DNA of 64,000 nucleotides, from contig JAEUSP010000067.1 of the NCBI GenBank assembly GCA_016788565.1, forward strand, positions 1-64,000. Direction: 5' to 3'. This stretch comes from Chlorobiota bacterium (GTDB lineage Bacteria > Bacteroidota > Ignavibacteria > OLB7). Positions 52,334 to 61,800 of this stretch are shown here, piece after piece; position 1 is the stretch's first letter, and each line of letters opens with the position of its first letter. The translations under genes were made by a program, and so were the position numbers. The notes under the pieces are model-generated. The model ran no database searches. It was not told the origin of the DNA and saw only the letters and a list, made by a program, of their open reading frames with translations.

Positions 52334-53152
52334 ATGAAACTGCCTGCCAAACTGCTTGAACGTGCCGACCGCATTTGGCTGCAAAACCCGTGGACGATTG
52401 TGGAGTTCGTCGGGCAGTTGATCCGTGCCTTCCCCCACACCCTTTCGGACATCGGCTCGGCACGCTGGAAAACCACGTTGATGGAGTTGGGCCGCTCACT
52501 GATCCGGTCCTTCGTCCGCAGTTTGGTTCCGGTGGTTGGGCTGGTGGCCGTCACCGTTTGGGGCATCGGGGAAATCTCCCGCGTGCTTGGTCCGCTTACT
52601 CGCCCAATGTTCCAGCAATCGGTGCTTCCGCTGCTGCTGGAAACCATCCTCCCGATTGTGTTGGCCACCGTCATCAGTGCGCGCCAGGGGGCAACGCTGG
52701 TCGCAAAATATCTGGCCGGAGTTGGCCAGTGGAGTAAGCATCCGCCGGAAAGCAGCCAGGGGCTGGCCGAGCTTCAGCGCGAGGTGATGCCGCGCATCGT
52801 TGGCGGCGTGACCTCCAGCATCCTCTTTCACCTGTTGCTCTGTTGGGGGTTGCTGTTTGGGTATCTGAGCCAGGGGAACGTGGCGGAATTTTCGGCGGTT
52901 CCGCTCCACGCGGTGTGGGGATTTCTGGATCAGCATGGATTGTGGCCCAGCATCTATCTGGGCGCGGCGCGTTCGGCGGCCTCGGCACTGATGATTGTGC
53001 TGATTGCCTCGGCATTGGGAATGCGCGGCGGACGGCGCGTTGCTTCCCCGCAAGCAACCCCACCCGCCGATCCCGACGACCGCTACGACGCTGCTTGGGA
53101 AAGCAGTGTGATGTCGTTGCTTTGTTCATTCATAATCGCTTTTCTGCCATGA
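52334..53152 (+). CDS. MlaE-like lipid-transport permease
   Basis: 272 aa from MKLPAKLLER (alternative ATG at 52304 adds 10 residues). An amphipathic start (LQNPWTIVEFVGQLIRAFPHTLSDIG) resembles the membrane-parallel helix of MlaE, followed by about five hydrophobic segments (VVGLVAVTVWGIGEI; VLPLLLETILPIVLATVI; VTSSILFHLLLCWGLLFGYL; AALMIVLIASALGMR). MlaE proteins form the permease of MCE-type phospholipid or sterol transporters. The GTM-type ATPase-coupling loop is diverged (SARQGATLVAKYLAGVGQWS). It overlaps the MCE gene by 4 bp. No ATPase gene is near. Confidence 0.75.
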   Translation: MKLPAKLLERADRIWLQNPWTIVEFVGQLIRAFPHTLSDIGSARWKTTLMELGRSLIRSFVRSLVPVVGLVAVTVWGIGEISRVLGPLTRPMFQQSVLPLLLETILPIVLATVISARQGATLVAKYLAGVGQWSKHPPESSQGLAELQREVMPRIVGGVTSSILFHLLLCWGLLFGYLSQGNVAEFSAVPLHAVWGFLDQHGLWPSIYLGAARSAASALMIVLIASALGMRGGRRVASPQATPPADPDDRYDAAWESSVMSLLCSFIIAFLP

Positions 53153-54750
53153 GTATGAACCCGAGCCAAATTCGTGGGCTTGTTGTTGTGGTGCTGCTGG
53201 TTGGCGGCCTGGTTGCGCTGTGGCTGCTGCGCCCCGGCACAGCCGATGGAGTCCTCTGCGAAGCCTGGTTTGAAGGGGCCGCTGCGGTTGAGAACAGCAC
53301 CCCCATCATGTTCCAGAAAACAAAAATTGGTGCGGTAGATTCGGTGGCCCATGAGCAAGTGGCGTTGCAGCTGGTGATTGCCCGCGATGGGCTTCCCGCA
53401 CGCAGCCAAACAGTCACGCTGCAATCGGGGGAAACAATCCAGATACCGGAGGCAAACCTCACACTCCAATTCCATCAGGACAGCCTGCAGGTAAGCACCC
53501 CCAGGGGGGCAATCGCAACGATTAAGCAAGCAACCACCACGCCCGGGAAAGAAACCCGCTGGCTGGTGATGGCCGATGCGGCGGCAATGGATGGGATGAT
53601 GCTGGAGGACAAGCCGCTTCGGGAGCTTCCGAACGAGCTGGCGGGGGGAGATCAGACTGGACCCCCCAGCCCCCTCAAGAGGGGGAGCAAGAAAGAAATG
53701 GAAGAAGCTGTGGATTCTACTCTGCAGGGTGAGGGTTCTGGGGTTGGTGGGCTTCGGCAGCCTTCCAGAACCCCCAGCCCCCTCAAGAGGGGGAGCAAGA
53801 AAGAAATGGAAGAAGCTGTGGATTCTACTCTGCAGGGTGAGGTTCCTGGGGTTGGTGGTCTCGGCCAGCCTTCCAGACCCCCCAGCCCCCTCAAGAGGGG
53901 GAGCAAGAAAGAAAAGGTGGGAATCCGGATTAACGACGGGGAGCGGCTGCGCGTTGGGGCGATTACCATCCAGTGGAATCCGCCGGCGGTGTTCACGCGG
54001 ATTTTTGCCAAGATAGATACCGCGATTCTGGCCGAATCGCTTGGCGGGCGTTCGGGGTTTGGGCCGGGGGCGGGGCTGCGGCTTAGCTCCAATTTTGGGC
54101 TAACCCAGCCAACACTCACCCTCGAGCCGTCGTTCGCCACATCGCCGATTGCAACAAGGGCTGCGGGAGCGAACCCCGAGCTTTCGGTGCGTGGTGGTTT
54201 CGACTTTGAAGCGGTTGCCAACCAGCTCACCGATTATGCGTTTTCACGATCGCGCATCAACGCGCCCCCCACCAACCGCTACCAGCGTGTGATTTTTGAC
54301 CTGAACAACACCCTTGCCAACATTGATAGCATCACCGCCGATCTGAACACCTTTGCTGCAACGCCAGAAGGGGTAAAAACTCCGCCAAAAACGCGGTTCG
54401 ATTTTATCGTCCACAACATCCAGAACGCATCGGATGATTTGGATGGAGCGGTGAAGGCAATGAACCGGGCGGCCCTGGATATTGATGCCACCGTGCTTGA
54501 CGTGAAAGGAACCACACTGCCAGAAATCAACCAAGCAGTGCGTGAGGCGCAGGCCATGATTGAGCGGCTGCAGATTACCGCGTTCGAGCTGCAACAGGTA
54601 AGCCAACGAATCCGCACCGGAACGCTGCCGCACCTTGAAGGGGATGTTGATGAGATCAACGCCGATGTAGCCCGCACCACAAAAAGCATCCAAGAAGCCA
54701 CACAAACACTGAACAGATTGATTGAAGATATCCGGAGGAAGCTACCATGA
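53149..54750 (+). CDS. MCE-domain-like substrate-binding protein with repeat insertions
   Basis: 533 aa from the ATG at 53149, coupled to the permease by an ATGA overlap. One N-terminal TM (LVVVVLLVGGLVALWLL), then a short MCE-like beta region (AWFEGAAAVENSTPIMFQK, TKIGAVDSVA). About 400 residues of linker and a long coiled-coil C-terminus (SDDLDGAVKAMNRAALDIDA, EINADVARTTKSIQEATQTL) follow. MCE proteins bridge the periplasm as lipid tunnels. Bases 53662-53913 are a 36-residue in-frame repeat (see next entry), unlike the rest of the protein. Confidence 0.75.
   Translation: MSMNPSQIRGLVVVVLLVGGLVALWLLRPGTADGVLCEAWFEGAAAVENSTPIMFQKTKIGAVDSVAHEQVALQLVIARDGLPARSQTVTLQSGETIQIPEANLTLQFHQDSLQVSTPRGAIATIKQATTTPGKETRWLVMADAAAMDGMMLEDKPLRELPNELAGGDQTGPPSPLKRGSKKEMEEAVDSTLQGEGSGVGGLRQPSRTPSPLKRGSKKEMEEAVDSTLQGEVPGVGGLGQPSRPPSPLKRGSKKEKVGIRINDGERLRVGAITIQWNPPAVFTRIFAKIDTAILAESLGGRSGFGPGAGLRLSSNFGLTQPTLTLEPSFATSPIATRAAGANPELSVRGGFDFEAVANQLTDYAFSRSRINAPPTNRYQRVIFDLNNTLANIDSITADLNTFAATPEGVKTPPKTRFDFIVHNIQNASDDLDGAVKAMNRAALDIDATVLDVKGTTLPEINQAVREAQAMIERLQITAFELQQVSQRIRTGTLPHLEGDVDEINADVARTTKSIQEATQTLNRLIEDIRRKLP
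53662..53913 (+). repeat. 108-bp in-frame tandem repeat of intergenic type in the MCE gene
   Basis: CCCCCAGCCCCCTCAAGAGG recurs with period 108 bp (anchors at 53668, 53776 and 53884), with GGGGAGCAAGAAAGAAATGG and CTCTGCAGGGTGAGG between. Each unit is a palindrome (CCCCTC-AA-GAGGGG). It encodes SPLKRGSKKEMEEAVDSTLQ-type units without a frameshift. The style matches intergenic REP-like sequence, not an MCE fold. Confidence 0.9.
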
Positions 54751-55790
54751 GCAACGTTCCAGAAATTTCATCGGCCTTGTTGTTCAATCGGGTGGTTGCG
54801 TGCTGGGCTGCGCTGGTGTGTTGCCTAAGCTGGGTCGGATGTCGCAGCGTCACGTTCTATCCCGTCCGGTATCATTCAACGGCCACCTCCAGCCAGTGTG
54901 ATGGAGTCATCAAGCTGTTCATTTCTGATGTTACCGCAACCGGGGCAATTGATGATGGAGGTATCCTGCTGCAAAGCTCCAACGGTTCGCTCCGCCGTGA
55001 TAAATCGAAGGAGTGGCGTGATCTTCCTACCGAGTTGTTCCGCCAAGCAATGTTGTCGGCCTCATTAACGAAGCGATGGAACCAGCATGTCACCATCGTT
55101 TCCAACCCCGCGCAGGCTGATATTGCGATCACCGTTCACTTGCGTGAGTTCTGGGTGGCGGGGGATGGCGAAGAAGACCCTACCGGAGCAACGGCCGGTG
55201 CGGTTGTGCAGTTTGCCCCGACCTGTGGTGAACCGTCAAGTGAGGTTTTCAACAAGTATGTGAAGAACCCGGGCCGCAGCATCGAGAATCTTTACTCACT
55301 CCTGATGGGGCAGGCAGTAACCAATTTGGTGAATGATATTCTGGCACGCTCGTGTGAGAAAGAGAAAAGCAGCCGCCCACCTGCCAAACCGCCGAAGGTG
55401 GCAACAATTCTCGCGTGGGATCCGCTGTTGAATCGGGATGTTGGAGTTGTGATTACGCTGGGTGCTGACAAGGCCGGAACCATCAGCATCCGCGACCGCT
55501 TTGCCGCGCCGATTGTGGAGTGGAACATCATGAATTGGAAGTTCGATGCAACGATTGCGACCTTCAATATTGAGCATCCCTGGAACATTTCTGGCGCGAC
55601 GATAGAGGTGGTGGAAGAGGAAGCAACGGAAAATTCAACACAGAAGAATTCAACAACAAAAGGCTCCAAAAAAGAAGAGCAAAAAAAGGGGCGATTGCTT
55701 CTTCGCTTCAAGAAAATTCCTGGGATGCAGGAGTTGGAGTTGAGGGAGCAGACAAAAGAAGAGGTTGTAGAAGAGTTGAGGGGGTTATGA
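54747..55790 (+). CDS. Probable ABC-transport auxiliary lipoprotein (PqiC/DUF330-like)
   Basis: 347 aa, starting within the MCE stop (ATGA). Hydrophobic start ending SWVGC (Cys32), a plausible though non-ideal lipobox. The region FYPVRYHS...ISDVTATGAIDDGGILLQSS...WRDLPTELFRQAMLSASLTKRW...IVSNPAQADIAITVHLREF follows the layout of ABC-transport auxiliary lipoproteins (W..P...l...L, then ad..l...l..f). The C-terminal half (VATILAWDPLLNRDVGVVIT onwards) is extra, and there is a Lys/Glu-rich stretch near 295-320. With the MlaE- and MCE-like genes it suggests a PqiABC-like trans-envelope lipid conduit. Confidence 0.65.
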   Translation: MSNVPEISSALLFNRVVACWAALVCCLSWVGCRSVTFYPVRYHSTATSSQCDGVIKLFISDVTATGAIDDGGILLQSSNGSLRRDKSKEWRDLPTELFRQAMLSASLTKRWNQHVTIVSNPAQADIAITVHLREFWVAGDGEEDPTGATAGAVVQFAPTCGEPSSEVFNKYVKNPGRSIENLYSLLMGQAVTNLVNDILARSCEKEKSSRPPAKPPKVATILAWDPLLNRDVGVVITLGADKAGTISIRDRFAAPIVEWNIMNWKFDATIATFNIEHPWNISGATIEVVEEEATENSTQKNSTTKGSKKEEQKKGRLLLRFKKIPGMQELELREQTKEEVVEELRGL

Positions 55791-55815
55791 ACACTTTACT
55801 CCAATTCTTGAGTAT

Positions 55816-55953
55816 CTGAATCACGGATTACACGGATTACACGGACGGCACAGATTACACCAACAGATGGCGCGGAAGCCTATGACTTATCCGCCACAGT
55901 GTGATTTTTTTCTTTTCCGCGCAATCTCAAAATCCGCATAATCCGCGATTCAG
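55816..55953. repeat. Inverted-repeat element of the 'CACGGATTACACGG' type
   Basis: Outer arms CTGAATCACGGATTACACGG (55816-55835) and CCGCATAATCCGCGATTCAG (55934-55953) pair imperfectly. The left side also repeats GGATTACAC. It belongs to a class of dispersed repeats seen in unrelated genomes. It fills the gap between the lipoprotein gene and the hydrolase gene, marking the start of the AT-rich region. Confidence 0.8.
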
Positions 55954-55988
55954 AATCCGTCCCATTTTTTCAACAGAACATCAGAAAA

Positions 55989-56963
55989 TTATTTCTGCAA
56001 AACCCGTTCCAGCATTTCAGCAATTTCTTCGTTAATCCGAATGGCTTGTTGTTGCGAAAGCGGGAATCCAAGCCGCATGGTGTGTCCAGCAGAATCAATT
56101 GTTCGAAGAATTACCGAGGGATTGATTTTCTTGAATTCCTGGCGCAAAGAAATTTGCTCATCAGCGGTTACTACATCATCCTGACTTCCCCATTGAGCCA
56201 TCAGAGGAACCGTGGGACGAAGCCGAGAGATAGATGATTTTGGGGAGAGGCTATCAACAACTGCCTCACGCCCTTCAAGAGCATATCGAGCAATGGAGAG
56301 TTCTCGGCCACTTAGCACCCTATCTGCTGTTTTCTGCAAATCGAACGGAATTCCTTCCAAAACAATTCCTTTGATTCGAGCATCTTCAACAGCCGCATTG
56401 ATGGCGACTACTCCACCTAACGAGACACCAAAAATTGCGACGCGCACTTCTGAGATATTGGATCGTTTTTGAAATGCTGAAATGGCATCAACAACATCTT
56501 GATGTTCTTGCAAACCGAATGTAGGATTATGGCGAGAATTTTGCCCAAACCCTCGTAAACTCACGATGCCAGTAATAATATTCCGCCGCGTACAAGCAAC
56601 CGCCATTGGAAATAATGTTAGTGAGCTTGCCCCGTATCCTGGAATTAATACAATCAGCTGTGTTGAATCATAATTTCCTGCAGGCGGATACCATAATCTT
56701 AGGCCAAGCGAATCCCCATTTCTTCCCACGTATTTCAGAATTGATTCTCGGATTCGGGTTTCTCCGAACATAATCGAGTCGTTATTCCAGTATGATGTTA
56801 CGGTAATATTTTCTGTTCCATCCTTGAATTGTTCTGTGGATATAAATCCAAGTAATGGTTCGGTAGATCGCGGGTTGCAGCCACAAAACAACAGAATAAA
56901 GCATGATGCTCCTATCATCTGAGCGATGATGTTGTGCCAAGTACGGATGGTAAAGTTTTTCAT
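55989..56963 (-). CDS. Lipid-anchored alpha/beta hydrolase
   Basis: 324 aa from MKNFTIRTWHN (upstream extension to 57080 would overlap the next gene and is rejected). A signal-like start FILLFCGC suggests a lipoprotein. Alpha/beta-hydrolase features: LIVLIPGYGASSL (oxyanion strand), nucleophile elbow IFGVSLGGVVAIN (Ser in GVSLGG), later MAQWGSQDDVV (Asp) and SAGHTMRLG (His). Probably an esterase or acyl-hydrolase of DUF/BAAT type. The G+C content is lower than its plus-strand neighbours, matching the adjacent sigma gene in the same orientation. Confidence 0.8.
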   Translation of the reverse strand: MKNFTIRTWHNIIAQMIGASCFILLFCGCNPRSTEPLLGFISTEQFKDGTENITVTSYWNNDSIMFGETRIRESILKYVGRNGDSLGLRLWYPPAGNYDSTQLIVLIPGYGASSLTLFPMAVACTRRNIITGIVSLRGFGQNSRHNPTFGLQEHQDVVDAISAFQKRSNISEVRVAIFGVSLGGVVAINAAVEDARIKGIVLEGIPFDLQKTADRVLSGRELSIARYALEGREAVVDSLSPKSSISRLRPTVPLMAQWGSQDDVVTADEQISLRQEFKKINPSVILRTIDSAGHTMRLGFPLSQQQAIRINEEIAEMLERVLQK

Positions 56964-57015
56964 TGGTAAAAAAAGAAATGCCGGACAGCTATTAACCATC
57001 CGGCGCGTGATAAGA

Positions 57016-57414
57016 TCAGAAAGTACAAGATGCCTTGACTTTCCCGTTATATTTTGGTGCACTACCAGATGTCGCCTCAACGCTCACCTCACCATCAACG
57101 GTAAGATTGCCGTTTGTTGCTGATCCCGGAGGTCGATCACCAATACCACTCACAACTAAATCAACAGGTTCTGTTGGATTTTTAGTGTGAAGTTGTGCGA
57201 TCTTACGAGCTGTTTGAGCTACTATATCCTTAGCATCTTGGGGAACAAAATTCACGCGATCGATTTGCCATTGAGACAATGTAAACCGCGATTGCAATGC
57301 TCCAAGAAAGTTTGTTTCTAGATCAGTTGCGAGCTGATCCAATTCTGCTTGGTTGTTGTTTATCGTGCCAAGGTAGCAGTTTACATTGGCAGTGTTAAAG
57401 GCTGGAAGCGGCAT
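57016..57414 (-). CDS. Small protein of unknown function in AT-rich island
   Basis: 132 aa from MPLPAFNTANVN, preceded by AAGGAG (57421-57427 region). No signal peptide. Notable segments: CYLGTINNNQAELDQLATDL, RKIAQLHTKNPTEPVDLVVS and a polar tail ending GKVKASCTF. No family is recognised. It lies between a sigma-factor gene and a lipoprotein hydrolase, all on the minus strand with 50-205 bp gaps, so it may belong to the sigma factor's regulon or operon. Anti-sigma identity is not supported (no TM helix). Confidence 0.7.
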   Translation of the reverse strand: MPLPAFNTANVNCYLGTINNNQAELDQLATDLETNFLGALQSRFTLSQWQIDRVNFVPQDAKDIVAQTARKIAQLHTKNPTEPVDLVVSGIGDRPPGSATNGNLTVDGEVSVEATSGSAPKYNGKVKASCTF

Positions 57415-57617
57415 AAGCGGACTCCTTTGTTTATGTGTTTTGAGAGGATTTGCTTCTGTTCCTATCAAATAGCTAATGACAATCGCAAAAAATTTCAGAT
57501 AGGAATGAAATTTATGTCGATTACTTTTAGCTAATGCAGAAGTATTTATTACGCACTCTATGGTTATCTGAAATAGTTTTTGGATATTCCGAAGCCTTGT
57601 AGTTAATTGCTGTGCTA

Positions 57618-58250
57618 TTATGGTGAGTAAATTTCGGAATGAATTTTATCAAAATCTGATGCAGCATTAATAGTTAATTGAATAACATTATTTGTTTCCT
57701 CTTTAACATTGTCATAATAATATTTATTCGACTTATTAGACAATTTGGTTAATTTATTATGTGCCCTATACAATGCAACTTCGAGCGTATTTTTTTTAAT
57801 GTTATACTTTATAGCTATCTCTTGATAAGAATATCCACTTGCACGCAACAATAATAAATTTCGTTCTTTGTTGTTTAAAAGCATTAAAGTATTAAATTTA
57901 TCAAAATATTCTTCATAAGAATACCCTAACGAAATTACATTATTAATGTCGACTCCTTGTAGGTCTTCAGTAGCAACCACATATCTTTTTTTATTTATTA
58001 CACTGCGCTGATAATGACTTAACTCTCTAATTATAAATTTAAAAAACCATGAATTAAATTGATCAATAGAATCATGTTTAAAATTCTCCCAAGCTTTTAA
58101 AGCAGCTTCTTGGACAATATCTTTTGCGTCATCTTTATTACAAAGAACCCTTTCTGCATAATGAAATGCACGATTATAAACCTTGGTGAGATTTCTCTCA
58201 AATATTTTTTTTCGGTTATCCTTATCAATAAGGGCGTTCGTGTTTTCCAT
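57618..58250 (-). CDS. ECF-type RNA polymerase sigma factor, strongly AT-rich gene
   Basis: 210 aa. Sigma region 2: KVYNRAFHYAERVLCNKDDAKDIVQEAALKAWENF. Region 4: LNNKERNLLLLRASGYSYQEIAIKYNIKKNTLEVALYRAHNKL, a helix-turn-helix. The gene uses TTA/AAA/ATT codons almost exclusively and is far more AT-rich than the chromosome around it, implying recent acquisition. The C-terminal ~35 residues (YYYDNVKEETNNVIQLTINA) extend beyond region 4. The chosen ATG at 58250 faces a 36-bp palindrome about 75 bp upstream, possibly an operator. No anti-sigma gene is apparent. Confidence 0.85.
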   Translation of the reverse strand: MENTNALIDKDNRKKIFERNLTKVYNRAFHYAERVLCNKDDAKDIVQEAALKAWENFKHDSIDQFNSWFFKFIIRELSHYQRSVINKKRYVVATEDLQGVDINNVISLGYSYEEYFDKFNTLMLLNNKERNLLLLRASGYSYQEIAIKYNIKKNTLEVALYRAHNKLTKLSNKSNKYYYDNVKEETNNVIQLTINAASDFDKIHSEIYSP

Positions 58251-58322
58251 GGAGGAGCCTCATATTCACACCGTATCTTTAGTGGGTTATTCTCACTGTA
58301 ATACGCCTTGTTAACTTTTCAC

Positions 58323-58358
58323 ATGGTATGATACGGCATGGATGTCGTATCATACCAT
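58323..58358. promoter_or_regulatory. 36-bp near-perfect palindrome upstream of the sigma gene
   Basis: Arms ATGGTATGATACG / CGTATCATACCAT are a perfect 13-bp inverted repeat with a 10-nt centre (GCATGGATGT), itself partly symmetric (CAT...ATG). Its spacing from the sigma ATG fits an operator or an activator site. It could also be a mobile-element end. Confidence 0.6.
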
Positions 58359-58611
58359 AAACAGCCTGAACCTTGTCATCAATCCTGTATGCTCATAAAT
58401 CTATAGAACCCTATGCACTGCTAAAACTTACACAAACTATCTAGAATTACCGCGCAAAGAGGAAAGCAGAACTGAATCAACAGGCTTCGATATGAGATCG
58501 GATGTACGCGTTGCACCCAAGAAACACCTCTACAAGAATGCTACATTTCCTTGAGCAGGCAAGAATACTCAGCCTTCACAGAATATTGGAGAGGAATCTG
58601 TATGGATAGTG

Positions 58612-58700
58612 GGAACAAAGTAGTTTGCGAGAACACTCGCGCTGTTATTCTCGCGAAAGCGGTAATCCATGAGGTCTATTTCCGCAAACCAATTTGTTCC
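58612..58700. mobile_element. MITE-like element, copy 1
   Basis: 89 bp. Terminal inverted repeats GGAACAAAGTAGTTTGCGA (left) and the reverse complement of CCGCAAACCAATTTGTTCC (right) match at 16 of 19 positions. The inside holds TTATTCTCGCGAAAGCGG. The second copy is at 62839-62984. No transposase is inside. The gap 58251-58876 has no gene; short open frames cross it but encode repeats. Confidence 0.72.
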
Positions 58701-58725
58701 GAGTATAATTCTGCCAACCCAACGC

Positions 58726-58760
58726 CCGGTCATCGCCCCGACGGGTCGGGGCGATGACGG
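58726..58760. repeat. Perfect hairpin GTCATCGCCCCGAC / GTCGGGGCGATGAC
   Basis: 14-bp arms with a 2-nt centre. A related CCCCGAC-CA-GTCGGGG hairpin sits inside the second MITE-like copy (62886-62902), so one element family may have inserted into another. Confidence 0.75.
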
Positions 58761-58769
58761 TGTTTCGAT

Positions 58770-58835
58770 GTTCGGTGGCTCCGCTCATACTTCGACGTGG
58801 CTCAGCATGAGCGGAGGGCGATGTTCGGCGGCTTG
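58770..58835 (+). repeat. Palindromic intergenic element, further copy
   Basis: TTCGGTGGCTCCGCTCAT, CTTCGACGTGGCTCAGC, ATGAGCGGAGGGCGATG, TTCGG. The right flank GATCATATTTCCCACACTG is similar to that at 33250-33270. Confidence 0.88.
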
Positions 58836-58876
58836 GATCATATTTCCCACACTGCGGGAATCCAAGTCGCGCATTC

Positions 58877-61800
58877 TCACCCTTTCAAAATCTCCACACG
58901 CAGTTTCATTGTTTCTCGTTCTGGCTCGGCATCGAACTCACGTTTCAGCAGTTTGGCGCATTTGTCGAACTGCTTTAGCGCGGCCGAGCGGTTGCCGCTG
59001 TCGTTGTGCAGCCGCATCAGCAGGCGGTGCATTGGCTCGTCGTAGGGGTCGCGGGAAATCTGCACGGTGGCGGCTTCGATTGCCGGGGCATACAGCCCGT
59101 TGCGCAACGCAAGTTTCCCCAATGCCAACACAGCATCACGAACCCTTCCGCGAAGCAAATCGCGCGGGGGGTCGGCCCAGTCATCGTAGCAGTCGGGAGC
59201 AAAATCGCCACGGCGGGCAATCGTGAGCGCGTCGCGGTAGCTGTTGAACGCTGCACTGCTTGCCCCGGCCCGCTCCTGTTGCCGTGCCGAGGCTATCAGT
59301 TGCAACAAGGCGATGGCATCCACCCAAACGTATCCCGGAACTTCAGGGTTGGTGTTCAATCCCAAGCTGTTGGAGCCAACCGGAAGGATGCTTTCGGCCG
59401 AGCAGCACGCGGCGCGGGCTGCGCTGGCGGCGTTGTAGAGTGCCTTCTTTTGTTGCTCGGGGGTTTTGGCTTTTGGGGCAATTCGCCCGGCAAGTTCTTC
59501 GCGGGTAAGGGTCTGCCCCATGATTTGTGCGGCGGCCAGCGCGGTCAGCAGTGTGCGCGCTGTTTCGCGGTCGAACGCGCTGTCGGATAGCTCCATGTAG
59601 GAGTATGGCTGCATCAGCCGCAACGGCCCCATGATGAATAACCGTGGAGCGTTCACCGAACCGCTGGTTGCCGAGCGGCTGTTCTGCAACACCCCTTGCG
59701 CCACCGAAACGGATGTATTTCCCGCCCGCTGAATCTGCTCGGCAAGCTCGGCATCGGTGGCGGCCGCTTCGTCCGATAGGAACTCTTTCAACCGCTCAAT
59801 TTTTTCAGGAAGACCACGTTCGGCAAGCCCTTGCATCACCCCCCGAACCGTTTCCATCACCTCGCGCCGTGCTGTGGCCGAAAGCCCTTCGCTGGCGGCG
59901 CGGCGCAACGCAAGGGTGATACGCGACACCTGAATTTCCACATCGTACTGGTAGTTGTAGATGCGGCGGGCATACTCCTCGGCTTGGTTGATTGCCTCGG
60001 TTGCGGCATCGAATTTCCCTTCGGCAGCTTCGATTGTGGCCAACAGCATCTCGCCAACAAACATCACCGGGGGCGGGGCAACGGCGGAAAGTTCGCGATT
60101 GCGCTGGCGGTAGGCTTCGGCGGCTTCGATTGCGGCTGCCGAATATCCAACGTGGACTGGCTTTGATTGCGGCACGCTTGCTATCACAGGCGGTTTGCCC
60201 CAGGCCAACAAGGCTTGCGGCGCGGTGTACTGGCTGCGCCAGCGGAGGTAGAATCGGTAGAGCGTGAGCATACGAATGATGTCGGGGTAGTGTGCAGCGA
60301 CCCCGTCCGTTTCCGATTCGGAAATGGCTTGGTCAATAAACTCTGCAGCGGTTTCGTTCTCACCTGCCAGCACCAACACCCGCGCAAGCTGCCCGACCAG
60401 CATGGTATGAAGAAAAAGCAGATCCCACCATATTTCCTCCGCATACTCACGGTGGCGGCAATATTCGGCTCTTGCCGATTGCAGTTCCTGCACCGCACGT
60501 TCGGTATCGCCGTCGTCAACGGCAAGCATTGCGTTCAGGATGTTCCGTGCCATAAAATCCCGCATGACTATTGGTGCCGAAGCCCCATTCCACGCAGAGT
60601 AGAGTTTTCGGAAGAGGAAGAGATCGCCAAAAGTGTGGGCTGCGCGTGCTGCGTTGAACAGCGTGATAAAGGGAACCGCCATGTTCCGCAGATGGATTTC
60701 ATCCAGCAGTTCGTTGCAGTAGCGGTGCAAAACTTCCCCGTCGCGTAGCCGTGCCGAACTCATTACAATCGCGCTCAACATTTCGTGCTTGCCCGGTATC
60801 CCAAGCTCAAGCATTAAGTGATATAATCGGCGGGTTAACTGCAATGTCCGTTGGGGTTGATCTACGGGGATTGTGTTCCACTCAACTTTGGTGATGAACA
60901 ATGCCACCCCCTGGCGTTCCTGCTTGTCGGCAATCCTATCCAATGCGGCTGTTGCCTCGGCAAAAAGGGGCATGGGATTGTAGGTGCGATCGACAAAGTA
61001 TAGTGTTCCGGCAAGCAGCGCACAGGCTTCGGCAAGCAGCGGGGCGCAATCGGGGATTGTGGTGGCCATGTCGTGCATCTTCCGGATGAACTCTATCGCC
61101 TTGTCGTACTGGCGCGTAAACGACAGCGACAACCCCATGCGCGAAAGTGCCATCGCATATTCCACCGGTGTTAGCATCTCCGGTTCTTGCAGCAACATCG
61201 TGTGTATCTGATGAAGGGCGGCGGGGTCGCCATCAAACTCATGGAGCAGTTGTGGGCCAATCAGCGGATCAAGCACACGGCGGCGCAACTCCGGCTGGTT
61301 GTTGGGAAGTTGGCGAAACACGGCGCGCATAAACCGGGACGCACCGATGCACCTGCGTATCTCCAATCCCTCAGCTTCTGGAAATACAACCAATCGGGCA
61401 ATCTGCTCAAGCTCATCGTCGCGAAGTTCTATCTCCACTTGTTGTTCCAGCTCTGGCCGCAAAAACAGCACTATCCCTGAAGGGAGAGAAGGGAGCCGAA
61501 TCATCCCGATATCGCGTAGTTCAGCAAGGATTGTTTCGGCAGATTTTTTTGGCGAATCTTCCCACGCCACGCTTGCCACAACCGCATCGAACCACTGGCA
61601 AAATTCCGCCACCGAAGCTCCCCCGGCGACGCAATAGAGTAACCCCAACATCATCCGCTGCGCTGGCGGGCATTGCTGAAGCTGCTGGCTATCTGGTGTG
61701 GCAGCGTCGTGGCCAGTGGCAACAAGCAGCAGGCGATCAATTTTTCCAAGCTGCCACTCCCCCGCCCCGTTTTGGGTTAGCGATCCGCTGGCAACCAGCC

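Noticed and set aside
52843-53148. N-terminal extension of the MCE-like protein
   Set aside because: It overlaps the permease in another frame; the ATG at 53149 gives a clean TM anchor and a 4-bp overlap.
58551-58757. 68-aa open frame
   Set aside because: It lies across the MITE-like element and a hairpin; no protein features.
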